Source: Rebecca billardiae RCC1528 (lineage: Eukaryota; Haptophyta). From it: 64,000 nucleotides of DNA. The stretch covers positions 992,001 to 1,056,000 of the forward strand of contig OZ251239.1 in the NCBI GenBank assembly GCA_965240325.2, in the 5' to 3' direction. Shown piece after piece: positions 1 through 11,136 of the stretch (positions are counted from its first letter, which is position 1; each line of letters starts with the position of its first letter). The notes under the pieces are model-generated. The model did not search any database and was not told the DNA's origin. It saw only the letters and a program-made list of their open reading frames with translations. The translations under genes and the position numbers were made by a program.

Positions 1-410
1 AAGGACAGTGCGGACAACTCCCTCCCTGGGGTTGCTGCGCGCATATTGGGATTACCGCAAGCTCCGAGCGTCTCGAGCCCTGCTAAAAGCTCACCGCGCA
101 CGACAGGACGGACGCCACCGCGAGGATCACATGCCTCGCGATCTCATCAGCTCTCAAGCCTCTGAACCTGGCCCTTATTTCCGGCGCTCTTGCGCCGGGC
201 CAAAACAGCGATCGAGCTCCGATCGCTCCTGGGCTCGGGGCGGTATTATCATCGCCGTGCCGACTTACCCAGATTTTGCCGCGATCAGCCAATCGGCGAT
301 CGCACCGTCCGTCCTGTTGCCGCTCAACTTTGTACCACTGCTTCTCGTCCATGTCCGGTGCTGCTCACCTGCTTTCCTTGGACAAATCCAGTGTACCAGC
401 ATGACGCCCG
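1..410. other. Intergenic sequence at left edge
   Basis: I see no supported gene here. The reading frames present run on into the minisatellite that follows and show no domain. Confidence 0.4.
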
Positions 411-700
411 CGCTGCTCCGCGCTGCTCCGCGCTGCTCCGCGCTGCTCCGCGCTGCTCCGCGCTGCTCCGCGCTGCTCCGCGCTGCTCCGCGCTGCTCCG
501 CGCTGCTCCGCGCTGCTCCGCGCTGCTCCGCGCGCTCCGCGCTGCTCCGCGCTGCTCCGCGCTGCTCCGCGCTGCTCCGCGCGCTCCGCGCTGCTCCGCG
601 CGCCCCGCGCTGCTCCGCGCTCCCGCGCCGCTGCGCCCGCGCTGCTCCGCGCCCGCGCCGCTGCGCCCGCGCTGCTCCGCGCTCGCGCGTCTGCTGCCGC
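411..700. repeat. 10-bp minisatellite (CGCTGCTCCG)n
   Basis: The unit cgctgctccg is repeated almost perfectly from 411 to about 530. It then degenerates into variants (cgcgctccg, cgccccg, ccgcgccgctg) up to about 700. Three units make 30 bases, so each frame stays open for a long way in both directions. The apparent proteins rich in Ala-Pro-Arg-Cys-Ser or Glu-Gln-Arg-Gly-Ala are products of this period and are not evidence of a gene. Confidence 0.95.
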
Positions 701-1262
701 GCGCGTCCTGGACGCGCGCGCTGCCAGCCACTGCTCCGCAGCAGCTGCTGCCGCCGGCCCGCCTGATGCGGCGCCAGCCCTGACACCCCAGCGGCAACGC
801 CATCTGCCGCTGAGATGCGTGCCCCAGACTGTGCCAGTTCATCCGCACTGCTGCTCTGCAGCAGCTGCGCCGCCGGTCTGCCTGCTGCAGCACCGGCCCT
901 GACTCACCGCCGGCGACGCCATCTGCTGAGATGCGCGCCCCTGGCCTCGTCAGCTCAACAGTCGTATATTTGTGTCTGCTGCACGTCTGTGCTGTGACGA
1001 GTGACGCCCATATTGTCGGGCATATTGAGACTGACTTACGTGTACGTGACGACTTTCGAGACTGCGCCGCGCCGCGGGGACGTCCCCCTTCCCCTGCCCG
1101 GCCCGGGCGGGCCCGAAGTCGAACGAAGGCGCATGATTGTTATTGCGTAAAGTTTAGTGGCGTGCTTGAGAGCTGCATGCAGAGAATCCGTTTATTGCCC
1201 AGCCGGAGCGGCGCGCGCGGCAGGCGACGAGCTCGCGAGCAAGGAAGCGTCAAGCACCTCCG
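701..1262. other. Intergenic region upstream of the ARM/BTB gene
   Basis: This contains a loose duplication (ctgctctgcagcagctgc-type sequence near 735-760 and 850-880). The last ~150 bases presumably hold the promoter of the gene starting at 1263. I could not identify a TATA box or other defined element. Confidence 0.35.
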
Positions 1263-4200
1263 ATGCCGAAGGCCCGCAACACGAGGCGGAAGGAGAAAGC
1301 GGACTCCTCCCCTTGGAAGGGGCGTGGCCGTAAAGTTGCGTCGGACCATCCGGACGACGACGATGGCGTGCAGCTCTTCGCGCAGCAGCTCCGCGCCGCC
1401 GCGGGCGGGGTCGCGGGTAATTTGCAGGAGCTCTCGCTGTGCGCGCATGCCCTGCAGTACGCCTCGCCCCGCGTGCGCGAGCTTGCCGCAGACACGCTCG
1501 CGGAGCGCGGCGCCGACCCGGAGGCGCGCGCACGCGCGGCGAGCTACGGCTCGCCCGCCATCGAAGCGCTCGCGCACGCGCTCGAGTGTGACCACGCCGA
1601 CGTCCGCATCGCCGCGGCGCGCGCGCTTGCTCAGCTGGTGCGGAGCCAGGCGGTCGGGCTGCGCGCAGCCGGGTGCGCCGGCCGCGCGCTCGCGGCCGCC
1701 CTCTCGGACGAGAGCATGCCCCTGCGCGAGGCCGCCGCGGCCGCGCTCGCGAGCATCTTCTCGCCCCTCGCCACGTTCGGCGCCGATGGGGACTTTGCGC
1801 TGGACGGCGAGGCTGACGACTGGTGGCGTCCGATCGCGGACGGCGTGCTCGAGCTGCTCAGGGCGGGCGGCGTGAGCGAGGCCGGGCGCAGCGCCGCGCT
1901 GGACCTGTGCCTGTACGCGACGTGCTCGGTGTACGGCTTCGCCGAGCTCGCGATCGCGCGCCAGATCCCGCCGCTGCTCATCGCGCTCGCGGAGGACGAG
2001 GCGGGTGTGCATCACGCCGATGTCTTGGCAGCGGTGACGGCGATCGACGCGATCGGGTACAGGCACTACGGGGACGTTGACGACAACCCGCTGAGCCCGT
2101 CGTTCAGCTTGAATCAACTCTTGACGCCCCTCGCGGGCGCGGCGGAGCACCTGCTGCAGCACGCCTCGGGCGCACAGCTGGCGCGCGCCCTCAGCGTGCT
2201 CTCGCTAAGCGCAGAGGAGTGCCTGTTTGACAACCGCGACATCGACGCCGACAGCGCGAGAGACCGCTGCCTGTGCCGCGCGCTCGGCTCCGCGGACTGG
2301 GACGTGCGCGCGGCTGCGCTGCGCTTCGTCGAGGCCGGCGTGTGGAGCAGGCAGACCGCCTTGCTCAGGCTCAGACCGGACGACTCCACGACGCTGGCGC
2401 CATCCATGATCCAGACCGGCGCGCTGGCGGCGCTCACGCGGCTCATCGTGTCGAGCGTGGAAGCGAGCGAGGTCGAGGCCGCCGACCGTCCGAGGGGCGA
2501 CGCGGAGTTCCAGACCGAGCTTGACGAGCTCGGCGAGAGCGCCGTGTGCCTCCTCGCCATGCTCTCCGCTAGCGATCTCGACTTGTTTTCAAACGCGTTC
2601 TACCGTCCGCCCATCGAGCTCCGGCTCTTCGAGGGCGAGCTGCCGCGCGTGCTCGCGCGCGCGCTGCGCTCGTGCAGCCGGCCGCTGCGGCACCGCGCGC
2701 TGTGCCTGCTGCGGCTGCTGCACTCGGAGGAGTTCGCGCGCGTGGCTGCGGAGCTCGCCTCGGAGCCCGAGACGGCGGAGGCCGCCACGGCGTACGCGCC
2801 GCTGCACCTGCCAGAGCTCGGCAAGCTCCTCCTCGCCTTCATCGGCCGGGAGGGGAGCTGCAGCAAGGGCGAGGGCGCGCACGAGCAGCGGGACGTGACC
2901 GCCGCGCTGAAGCTGCTGCCGCACGCGGCGGACTCCGAAGCGCTCGTCAGAGCAGGCGCCGCCCAAGCACTCTTCGACGCGTACCGGGAGGGCCACTGGG
3001 TGCCGCCCATCGGTGGCGCGAAGAGCGCGCCGGACGCGGAGCGCCTGCGCGAGGGCTGGTGCTGCCTCTCGCAAAAGCGGCTCGCGGCGCTGCGCGAGCT
3101 GCAGAGCGTGTGCTACAACAGCAAGCGCACGCGCACGAAGCTCGCGCGCAGCCAAGACCACGACCGCGGCTGGATGGCCTGCCTCGCGGCCGCGCTGCAC
3201 GGCGTGGCCCACACCGACGACGCCATCAGCGACCGCCACGCGGAGGCTGCCTTCTGGGCGGCAACCATTCTGCTGAACCTGCTCGCCGCCTGCGGCCGGC
3301 GGGCTGCTGCCGAGCTGCGCCGCTCGCTCGTGCGCCGGCACAAGCTGCTGCTGCCGGTGGCTACGCTCGCGGCCCGCTTCTCGCCCGTGGACGCTGCGCT
3401 AGCGATCAGGAACTCACCGAGCGCTTTGCTCGACTCTCTCGTCGCGACGGACACGAAGCCGCAGCCGGCCGAGAGCGGTGACGCGCGCGCGCGCTCCGCC
3501 CTGCTACTGATTGCGCCTGACCACTGCGCCGTCACCTCCGAGCTCGCCGCGTGCCGCAAGCGTGAGCGCGTGCTGCGCTCGCAGCTTGCCGCGCTCGCGC
3601 AGGACGTGGGGCCGCCGACGCGGCTGCACGACCTCATCTTCCGCTTCCCGGACGGGCGCGAGCTCGGCGCGTCGCGGCTGCTGCTCGCGCGCACCGACTA
3701 CTACCGCCGGCTGCTAGGCGACGGCCCCGCGCTGCAGCCGGCCGAGGCGGCGACGGGCGTCGTCCACGTGGACGCGAGCTTCTCGTTCGAGGCGTATGAG
3801 GCGCTGCTGCGCCGCGTGCACTCGGCGAACGCCGCGCCGCTGCCCAAGTCGCTGCCACTCGTGATCGAGCTTAGCGCGCTCGCGGCGAAGCTCGCGCCGC
3901 CGGACGTACAGCGGCCGGACGAGCGCGAGTGCGACAACTCCGCCCCCCCCGCGGACCCGCTGGGCGCGCTCGCGGACGAGTGCCTGGACGCGATCGGGCG
4001 CATGCTCAGCACGGGCAACTGCATCGGCGCGCTCGAGCTCACCCACGATCGGCCCGAGCGCGCGAAAGCGCACACACGCGTGTGCAAATTCGTCGCCGCG
4101 CAGCTCGCAGATCAGATGCAGCGCGGCTGGAGCAGCCGTTACTACGACCCGCCGATCATGGAGCAGGCGTGCTGGAACAAGCTCGGCGCAGACCAGCCGG

Positions 4201-4370
4201 CGCTTGCGCTTGCGCTGGTGCAGCGAGCGATCGCCCTGCGCCGCGATGTCCACACATTCGAGAGGGGCATTCAGCACCAGCCAACGCAGCCCGCCCCCGC
4301 CGCCGCCCGAGCCGCTACGTCTGACGACTCGTCGTCTCGGTCTCGGACGATCGACTCGTCTGATCACTGA
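1263..4370 (+). CDS. ARM-repeat protein with C-terminal BTB/POZ domain
   Basis: This is a single open exon of 1035 codons from an ATG (MPKARNTRRK) to TGA. The basic N-terminus is followed by about 730 residues of helical, Ala/Leu-rich repeats (e.g. LDLCLYATCSVYGFAELA, ALRFVEAG), as in armadillo/HEAT solenoids. A BTB/POZ domain begins near residue 788 (LHDLIFRFPDGRELGASR, then a DYYRRLL helix and FSFEAYEALL) and is followed by a BACK-like helical tail (ADECLDAIGRML). BTB proteins with ARM repeats commonly act as CUL3 ubiquitin-ligase adaptors or scaffolds; that role is inferred from the family. The last ~40 residues are Pro/Ala/Ser-rich. No signal peptide or membrane segment is visible. The BTB call is good; the exact solenoid type is less certain. 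Confidence 0.8.
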   Translation: MPKARNTRRKEKADSSPWKGRGRKVASDHPDDDDGVQLFAQQLRAAAGGVAGNLQELSLCAHALQYASPRVRELAADTLAERGADPEARARAASYGSPAIEALAHALECDHADVRIAAARALAQLVRSQAVGLRAAGCAGRALAAALSDESMPLREAAAAALASIFSPLATFGADGDFALDGEADDWWRPIADGVLELLRAGGVSEAGRSAALDLCLYATCSVYGFAELAIARQIPPLLIALAEDEAGVHHADVLAAVTAIDAIGYRHYGDVDDNPLSPSFSLNQLLTPLAGAAEHLLQHASGAQLARALSVLSLSAEECLFDNRDIDADSARDRCLCRALGSADWDVRAAALRFVEAGVWSRQTALLRLRPDDSTTLAPSMIQTGALAALTRLIVSSVEASEVEAADRPRGDAEFQTELDELGESAVCLLAMLSASDLDLFSNAFYRPPIELRLFEGELPRVLARALRSCSRPLRHRALCLLRLLHSEEFARVAAELASEPETAEAATAYAPLHLPELGKLLLAFIGREGSCSKGEGAHEQRDVTAALKLLPHAADSEALVRAGAAQALFDAYREGHWVPPIGGAKSAPDAERLREGWCCLSQKRLAALRELQSVCYNSKRTRTKLARSQDHDRGWMACLAAALHGVAHTDDAISDRHAEAAFWAATILLNLLAACGRRAAAELRRSLVRRHKLLLPVATLAARFSPVDAALAIRNSPSALLDSLVATDTKPQPAESGDARARSALLLIAPDHCAVTSELAACRKRERVLRSQLAALAQDVGPPTRLHDLIFRFPDGRELGASRLLLARTDYYRRLLGDGPALQPAEAATGVVHVDASFSFEAYEALLRRVHSANAAPLPKSLPLVIELSALAAKLAPPDVQRPDERECDNSAPPADPLGALADECLDAIGRMLSTGNCIGALELTHDRPERAKAHTRVCKFVAAQLADQMQRGWSSRYYDPPIMEQACWNKLGADQPALALALVQRAIALRRDVHTFERGIQHQPTQPAPAAARAATSDDSSSRSRTIDSSDH

Positions 4371-4549
4371 TGAACTCGTGATGAAGCCGGCGCCAGGGCC
4401 GGCGGTCAGCGATTGAGTCATATCATCACTGTGAGTAGTCACTTTCAGTGTCAGCAGCGACAGCGACGCGCCGCCGACGGCGACTCATAACGCGCGCGGC
4501 GGCGCATTAGCGGCGCTGACTAATGATATACGGCCTTGCGAATATATAT
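4371..4549. other. Short spacer before the first TIR element
   Basis: This is a GC-rich spacer that ends in a small AT-rich stretch (aatatatat) flanking the element that begins at 4550. Confidence 0.4.
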
Positions 4550-6590
4550 CACAGTGAACAAAAACGCGGGATTATCGTCACCGTAACCTGTCCGATGCGA
4601 GCCGATTTTCGGGGAATTATCGCGCGGGCCGCACGAGCGCACAGAAGACGCTACGGTGGTCGCGCAGGCGCCTGGCGAGTGCCCAGGGCACGGGACTGCA
4701 ACACCCCACCCAGCCTCCCCATCCCTCCGCCCCTCTCTGCCTCGCCGGGTTGCACGCGGCTGGCCGGTCACGTAGCTCGTGGTGAGCCATTCGTGAGCGT
4801 GGGGCCCTGCTGCTCAGTGCGGCGATGCAGCGAGGCGAAGCGGCGCGTAAGATGGCGCATCTTACTCCAAATGCAGTCTGCTGCCAGCACAGCCGCCCTC
4901 GCCGGAGTGCCTGGTCGTCACCTTCGTCGTGTGCACCTGTTGCGAGCTGCCGTCAACAAGCGAATGCCTCAGGCCTCCCGGGAGCCATTCAAACACGCTC
5001 GTCCTCGACGAGGCGTGCGCGAGGCACCGCGCGAGCGCGGGAACGGCCCTTCCCAGCATACTCCTACACGGCCATCCACCTCGCTACAGCCTGCCATATC
5101 ACACTCCTCCCCGCAACAGTGCCCGCGTGCCGCGTGCGAGGCCGGCCCAACCCCAGGCAGAACTGGTGCACAGATATTTTCGACTGCGAGGAGACGGCGG
5201 CGAGCACAGGCGTGCGGCGCCGTCCCGCGCTTCATTGGGATGTTCTAGACCAGTCGCGCGCCCGCGGCACCGCACCCGCCCTCTCCGCGTCGCGTGCCAC
5301 TCCACGCAGCGCGCGCCCTCTCGGGCGATGCGAGTCTCGCCATCGACGGCGATCTTGCGGCTGATTCGTACCCGCATGTATTCAACAAATACGACAAATC
5401 GCCGAGCTGAAGCGCACTTGGTCGCGCGATGGCAGGTCGCGCTGTGTGACGTCGCTCGCCGCAGGAAATTCGGTACGCGACGAGAGCACGGCGCACGCGC
5501 ACGGCGCGGCGTGGGAGGCGGGGCGGTGGTGTCCTCGAGCCATCCCGCCCACGCCGCGGTGCGCCAGCCGCCACCTCGCCGCGCCGTGGCCCATGCCGCG
5601 CGGCAGGTGTCGACCAGACCGACCTTGCCGCCCGACAGAGGGCCGCACCGGAAATTCTGTATTTGTTGAATACAGACTTACCCACGTGCCCGTGCTGAGG
5701 CGGGGCCGGTGGCGGCGGCGTGGCGCGGCGGCGGCGGCGCGGGCAGCCTGACGGGCCAGATAGGGCGCGCCAGGTCGGGGCGATCGTGATGGGATGGTTC
5801 TATACGCATCAGCGCGTGCTCCTGTGCATCTCAAGAGCGCGCTGGGCGCCCTCTCTCGCGCCTATGCCCATCCCACGCGGTCTGAGAAGCCTCTGTTTGG
5901 ACACCGTTGGCTGCGCGCTCGGTCGTGGCTGCCCGGCGGGTCGAAGAGGTCGAGGCGAGCCGGGTCGTTCGCGACGGACGATGTCTATGGGTCATGGTGA
6001 GTGGCAGCACGCAGCTCGGGCGCGCGCCCGGCGCCTCCTCGCCGCGCTACATCCACACCAAGATCTGGCCCAAAACCAGGCTTCAAGAGCGAAACTCAGT
6101 CTGGGAGCTGCTCAGGCCGCTGTGTGCGGTTTGGCGTACCGCAAACTTGTGGAGCGGGTGCCCACATGGGTTGAGCACAATGCGACGTTGCGTTTTTCCG
6201 CGAAACACCACTTCCTCGCCTCTCCGCGCGCGCGCCGCGCGGCTACCGTGACCTCATCTTAACAGGTCACGTGTGGCCGCCCGTGGGGCGAGGGTGGGCG
6301 AGGAGGGGCGGGCGAGGGTGACGCCGCCCCGGGGAACCGCCTTGGCAGGCCGACCGACGCCTCGCAGCCCCCCTCGCGGCACACATGCGCGCACGCCCGC
6401 CGCTCGGAGCGCGCCATCGATTCGAATGGGCGTGCGCGCGAACGACCATGCTCAAACGGCTTCGGCCCGATCTTTCTCCACTGTGGCGGCGCGAAGTGCC
6501 GCGAACGGGGCATCAAAAAAATTCCAGCGCATCCCCACTGGGCGGAAGTGCGGACAGGTTACGGTGACGGCTAAAATCGAATTGTTTACT

Positions 6591-6593
<3 letters not shown>
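4550..6593 (+). mobile_element. Non-autonomous TIR element, copy 1 (~2.04 kb)
   Basis: The left terminus at 4550-4594 starts cacagtgaac and contains cgtcaccgtaacctgtccg. The right terminus at 6551-6593 is its inverted counterpart (cggacaggttacggtgacg ... actgtg). Both ends sit in TA-rich sequence, so a TA duplication is plausible here and is clear for copy 2. The interior is GC-rich with no intact transposase and no recognisable domain; its frames are short and frame-inconsistent. The whole unit reappears in reverse complement at 6743-8775. TA targeting and short TIRs point to a Tc1/mariner-like, DNA-transposon-derived element; that class is inferred. Confidence 0.8.

Positions 6594-6659
<66 letters not shown>
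6594..6659. repeat. (TA)n microsatellite between the two element copies
   Basis: A perfect alternating AT run of about 66 bases lies immediately next to the right end of element copy 1. It sits in the ~150-bp centre of the large palindrome. The run may have served as TA targets or may have expanded from the target site. Confidence 0.95.
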
Positions 6660-6662
<3 letters not shown>

Positions 6663-6742
6663 TATGAGAGAGCCCTGCTGGCGGAGCAGAGTGACTACTG
6701 ATAATGATATCGACGCGAGTCGCGACGACGCGACTACTACTA

Positions 6743-8775
6743 CACAGTAAAGAAATCGATTTTCGGCGTTACCGTAACCCGTCCGCACTTCCGCCCAGTG
6801 GGGATGCGCTGGAATTTTTTTCATGCCCCGTTCGCGGCACTTCGCGCCGCCACAGTGGAGAAAGATCGGGCCGAAGCCGTTTGAGCATGGTCGGTTGTGA
6901 GCACGCCCATTCGAATCGATGGCGCGCTCCGAGCGGCGGGCATGCGCGCATGTGTGCCGCGAGGGGCGCTGCGAGGCGTCGGCCGGCTTGCCAAGGCGGT
7001 TCCCCGCGGCGGCATCACCCTCGCCCGCCGCTCCTCGCCCACCCTCGCCCCACGGGCGGCCACACGTGACCTGTTAAGATGAGTTCACGGGAGCCGCACG
7101 GCACGCGCGCGGAGAGGCGAGGAAGTGGTGTTTCGCGGAAAAACGCTCTATAGCATTGTGTTCAACCCATGTGGGCACCCGCTCCGCAAGTTTGTACGCC
7201 GCCAAACCGCACACAGCGGCCTGAGCAGCTCCCAGACTGAGTTTCGCTCTTGAAGCCTGTTTTTGGGCCAGATCTTGGTGTGGATGTAGCGCGGCGAGGA
7301 GGCGCCGGGCGCGCGCCCGAGCTGCGTGCTGGCACTCGCCATGACCAATAGGCATCGTCCGTCGCGAACGACCCGGCTCGCCTCGACCTCTCCGACCCGC
7401 CGGGCAGCCACGACCGAGCACGGCACGACAATGGCCAAACCGGGAGGCTTCTCAGACCGCGTGGGATGGGCATAGGCGCGAGAGAGGGCGCCCAGCGCGC
7501 TCTTGAGATGCACAGGAGCACGCACTGATGCGTATGGAACCATCCCATCACGATCGCCCCGACCTGGCGCGCCCTATCTGGCCCGTCAGGCTGCCCGCGC
7601 CGCCGCCGCCGCGCCTCGCCGCCGCCACGGGCGCCGCCGCATCGCGGGCACGTGGGTAAGTCTGTATTCAACAAATACAGAATTTCCGGTGCGGCCCTCT
7701 GTTGGGCGGCAAGGTCGATCTGGTCGACACCTGCCGCGCGGCATGGGCCACGGCGCGGCGAGGTGGCGGCTGGCGCACCGCGGCGTGGGCGGGATGGCTC
7801 GATGACACCACCGCCCCGCCTCCCACGCCGCGCCGTGCGCGTGCGCCGTGCTCTCGTCGCGTACCGAATTTCCTGCGGCGAGCGACGTCCAACAGCGCGA
7901 CCATGCCATCGCGCGACGAGGTGCGTTCAGCTCGGCGATTTGTCGTATTTGTTGAATACATGCGGGTACGAATCGGCCGCAAGATGGCCTCGACGTACAC
8001 GTCGAGAGCCACGCGCGCGGTGTGGAGTGGCACGCGACGCGGAGAGGGCGGGTGCGGTGCCGCGGGCGCGCGACTGGTCTAGAACATCCCAATGAAGCGC
8101 GGGACGGCGCTGCGCGCCTGTGCTCGCTGCCGTCTCCTCGCAGTCGAAAATATCTGTGCACCCTTCTGTCTGGCTAGTCGACCGGCCGGCACGCGGCACG
8201 CGAGCAGTGTGTGTGGGGAGGAATGTGACATGGCAGGCTGTGGCGAGGTGGATGGCCGTGCAGGTCTACGCTAGGAAGGGCCGCTCCCGCGCTCGCGTGG
8301 TGCCTCGCGCACGCCTCGTCGAGGACGAGCGTGTTTGAATGGCTCCGGAGAAGGCTTACGATCGCTCGTTGATGGGCAGCGCGCGACACGTGCACACGAC
8401 GAAGGTGACGACCAGGCACTCCGGCGAGGGCGGCTGTGCTGGTAGCAGACTGCATTCGGAGTAAGATGCGCCATCTTACGCGCCGCTTCGCCTCGCTGCA
8501 TCGCCGCACTGAGCAGCAGGGCTCCACGCTCACGAATGGCTCACCACGAGCTACGTGACCGGCCAGCCGCGTGCAACCCGGCGAGGCAGAGAGGGGCGGA
8601 GGGATGGGGAGGCTGGGTGGGATGTTGCAGTCCCATGCCCGGGGCACTCGCCAGGCGCCTGCGCGACCACCGTAGCGCCGTCTGTGCGCTCGTGCGGCCC
8701 GCGCGAGAAATTCCCCGAAAATCGGCTCGTGTCGGACGGGTTACGGTAACGATAATCCCGTTTTTGTTCACTGTG
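6743..8775 (-). mobile_element. Non-autonomous TIR element, copy 2, inverted
   Basis: This is the reverse-complement copy of 4550-6593. It starts cacagtaaagaaatcg at 6743 and ends ttgttcactgtg at 8775. It is flanked by TA on both sides (6741-6742 and 8776-8777), a clear 2-bp target-site duplication. Long blocks match copy 1 exactly, with scattered substitutions and a few small insertions or deletions (for example around 8340-8400 against 4930-4985). The two copies are therefore related but separate. No coding capacity for a transposase was recognised. Confidence 0.85.
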
Positions 8776-8782
8776 TAACTAA

Positions 8783-9020
8783 CGGACGACAAGACGAGCA
8801 GAGAGCAGCAGACGCGCAGCAGTAACGACGACTGCTACTACACTGCGCTATAACTACTGATATGATGATCGTCGAGTTACTTACTACTGCGTGGCCGACT
8901 GTAGATGGCGGCAGCTGACAGTGTCAAACCGGTCCCCGGGACCCGGTCCCGGACCGGCGTCGGCGACCAGCGCGTTCATGCCGCCGCGCCGACGCCTGAC
9001 AATCCGATGCGGTCATGGCG
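8783..9020. repeat. Direct repeat unit A (pairs with 9171-9390)
   Basis: About 220 bases here repeat at 9171-9390 with small insertions. Shared blocks include agagcagcagacgcgcagca, atgatgatcgtcgagttac, gactgtagatggcggcagct and ggtcccggaccggcgtcgg. The unit starts 8 bases after the TA at the end of TIR element copy 2. Confidence 0.85.
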
Positions 9021-9170
9021 CGGCGCAGCGGCGTTGCGGTTATTGACGATATATATGCCGCCATGACTATATGATGACTATATATATATTCTGAGAGACT
9101 CAGAGCAGAGCCCCTGGGCCTGGCGCGGCTCAGCCGGCAGAGTGAATGACTACTTAGCGCTACGACTAAG

Positions 9171-9390
9171 ATCGACGACGAGACGAGAGAGCAGCAGACG
9201 CGCAGCAGTAACGACGACTGCTACTACTACACTGCGCTATACTGATGATGATCGTCGAGTTACTGCGTGGCGCCGACTGTAGATGGCGGCAGCTGGTGTC
9301 AACCCGGTCCCGGACCCGGTCCCGGACCGGCGTCGGCAACCGGCGCGTTCATGCCGCTGCGCCGACGCCTGACTCCGATGTGGTAATGGC
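9171..9390. repeat. Direct repeat unit B overlapping the 3' end of the RING gene
   Basis: This is the second copy of the 8783-9020 segment. Its last ~40 bases lie inside the final codons of the minus-strand RING gene ending at 9349, so unit A carries a duplicate of that gene's tail. The ~150 bases between the units (9021-9170) contain short TA runs and no gene. Confidence 0.8.
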
Positions 9391-10772
9391 TGTCGCGCGC
9401 ATGCTGATGCTGCTGATGAGACCGAGCCTGTTGATGTTGGCAGATGGTATGCCCCCCAGGCCTGCAGCTTGCCAGTCGTCGCCCTCTTCTTCGGACTCGT
9501 CGTGTGCGGCGTGCTCCTCATCGAGCGTCCGCGGCGCGGCGTGCCTCGTGCCGCGGTCGCGCTTGTTATTCTTATTCTTCTTGCTGTCGTACGGGTACTC
9601 GCCGCGCCTGGTGGCCACGTTGACGATCGCGACAAACGACTTGCTGTCCTTGAAGTGCTTCGACGGCATGCCGACCGTCCACGCGACCGCAATGTTCTCC
9701 GCCCCCTGTGCCACCTTGCGGTAGGCGGCGTAGTGCTTGCTGCGCCGCATCAGCTCCCCGAGCCCGAGCTCCTTGAGGGTCTCGCACGCACCCAGGACCC
9801 ATGACCCGAATGTGCCCTTGTGGTGCGTGGCCGCGTCGCACACGACGCGCGAAATGAGCTCGAGCAGCATCGCGCACGGCACGGCCACGACCAGCTCGAG
9901 CAGCGTCAGCTCCTCGCGAGGCGGGAACACGCCGCGGGCGGGGCTCGCGACGTGGCGCTCCACCCACTCCAGCGCGCACACCATCGACCGCAGCTCGGGC
10001 ACGCTCATGTTCTTCTTCCACGTGCGCTCCACCAGGCTGGTCGCGAGCGGCCGCACGGCGCACGCCCACGCGCGCTGCGTGCGCGCGTGCCACTGCGCGA
10101 GCTCGGCCGCGTCCTGCGCGCACGCGGGCCGCAGCTTGCCCTCGCCCATCCAGCGCGCTCGCGATCGCTGACGGCTCGTGCCGGGCGCCCTGGCGCCCAA
10201 AGGCCTGGAGCCGAGGCACGCACGCGCCTTCGTCCTCGTGCTCCCACTCGGCGCACGGCCGGTCCTCGGAGAAGCGCGCGTGCTGCTCGATCACGCGGTT
10301 CGGGTCTCGCCCGATGGCCGATCGGCGAGCCAAGAAGCCTGTCCACCATCAGGACGATGACACTCGCCGGCGAGAGGAAGTCAACGAAGAGGCGCGAGTC
10401 CTCGAGCCCGTTGTGCGCCGCGCGCGCCGCGGGCGGCTCGGCGAGGCGCGCGGCGTACGCCGCGGGATCGCGCGCGCGGATGAGCGAGTCGAGCAGCAGG
10501 TTCAGCTCGATCCGCCCGGCCGGGGGCGCGGCCGCGCGGCAGCACGGGCAGCGCTCCGCGCCCTCGATCAGCGAGCGGCGCAGGCACACTTGGCAGAAGT
10601 TGTGCCCGCAGCAAAGCGTGACCGGCCTGACGAGCAGCTGGCGGCAGGTCGGGCAGTCGAGCGCAGGGCCGTCATCACTGTCCACCGCCGCCCTCGCCTC
10701 CGTCGTGTCCTCCGCGACGGGCACTGCGCTCGCACCGCTCCTCGACCCGAACGGCGTACCAGCCCGCGTCAT
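9349..10772 (-). CDS. C3HC4 RING-finger protein (three exons proposed)
   Basis: The ATG is at 10772 (MTRAGTPFG). A RING finger lies at about residues 40-78: CPTCRQLLVRPVTLC, then CGHNFCQVC and CPCC, the C3HC4 pattern of E3 ubiquitin ligases. Coding then changes frame twice. Joining 10772-10364, 10305-10220 and 10167-9349 restores one frame of 437 residues and implies GT-AG introns of 58 bp (10306-10363) and 52 bp (10168-10219). Single-base indels are an alternative explanation. The second part (VIEQHARFSEDRPCAEWEHE ... THHKGTFGSWVLGACETLKE) matches no family I recognise; it is followed by a Lys-rich stretch and an acidic tail. RING proteins usually transfer ubiquitin from an E2 enzyme; the substrate is unknown. 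Confidence 0.65.
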
Positions 10773-11136
10773 CGCCCGGGTCGGCGGGGCCGATGGTGGC
10801 GAGGCACCCGTTCAGATCGCTCCGCGCCGTCAGGCCGGTGAGGCGCACGCGGCTGTCGGTTGCGAGCGGCGATGGCGGATGGCGACATGCGTCGTGATCT
10901 GCGTAGTGCGTGCGTCGCGCTCGACCGCGAATTCCGTTGGCCAGAGAGCATCGAAGCGTTTTGGGATTTTGGCGGCGGAGTTTTAACTTTTATAATATTA
11001 TACCTCTGCGCCCCTGGCCAGCGGCAGGCTTTACGATCGCGGTGCAGCCTATGCTCTGCCACCAGCGCCGACTTCGTGTCGACGATCGGGCACTGCCGCC
11101 GACGAATCAGGAGACCCGCGTCGTCCTACCTGTCTA
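10773..11136. other. Spacer between the RING gene and a TIR element
   Basis: This presumably contains the RING promoter. A plus-strand frame from 10875 (MADGDMRRDLRSACVALD) is open for ~90 codons, but I found no domain and no support for it. Confidence 0.35.
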
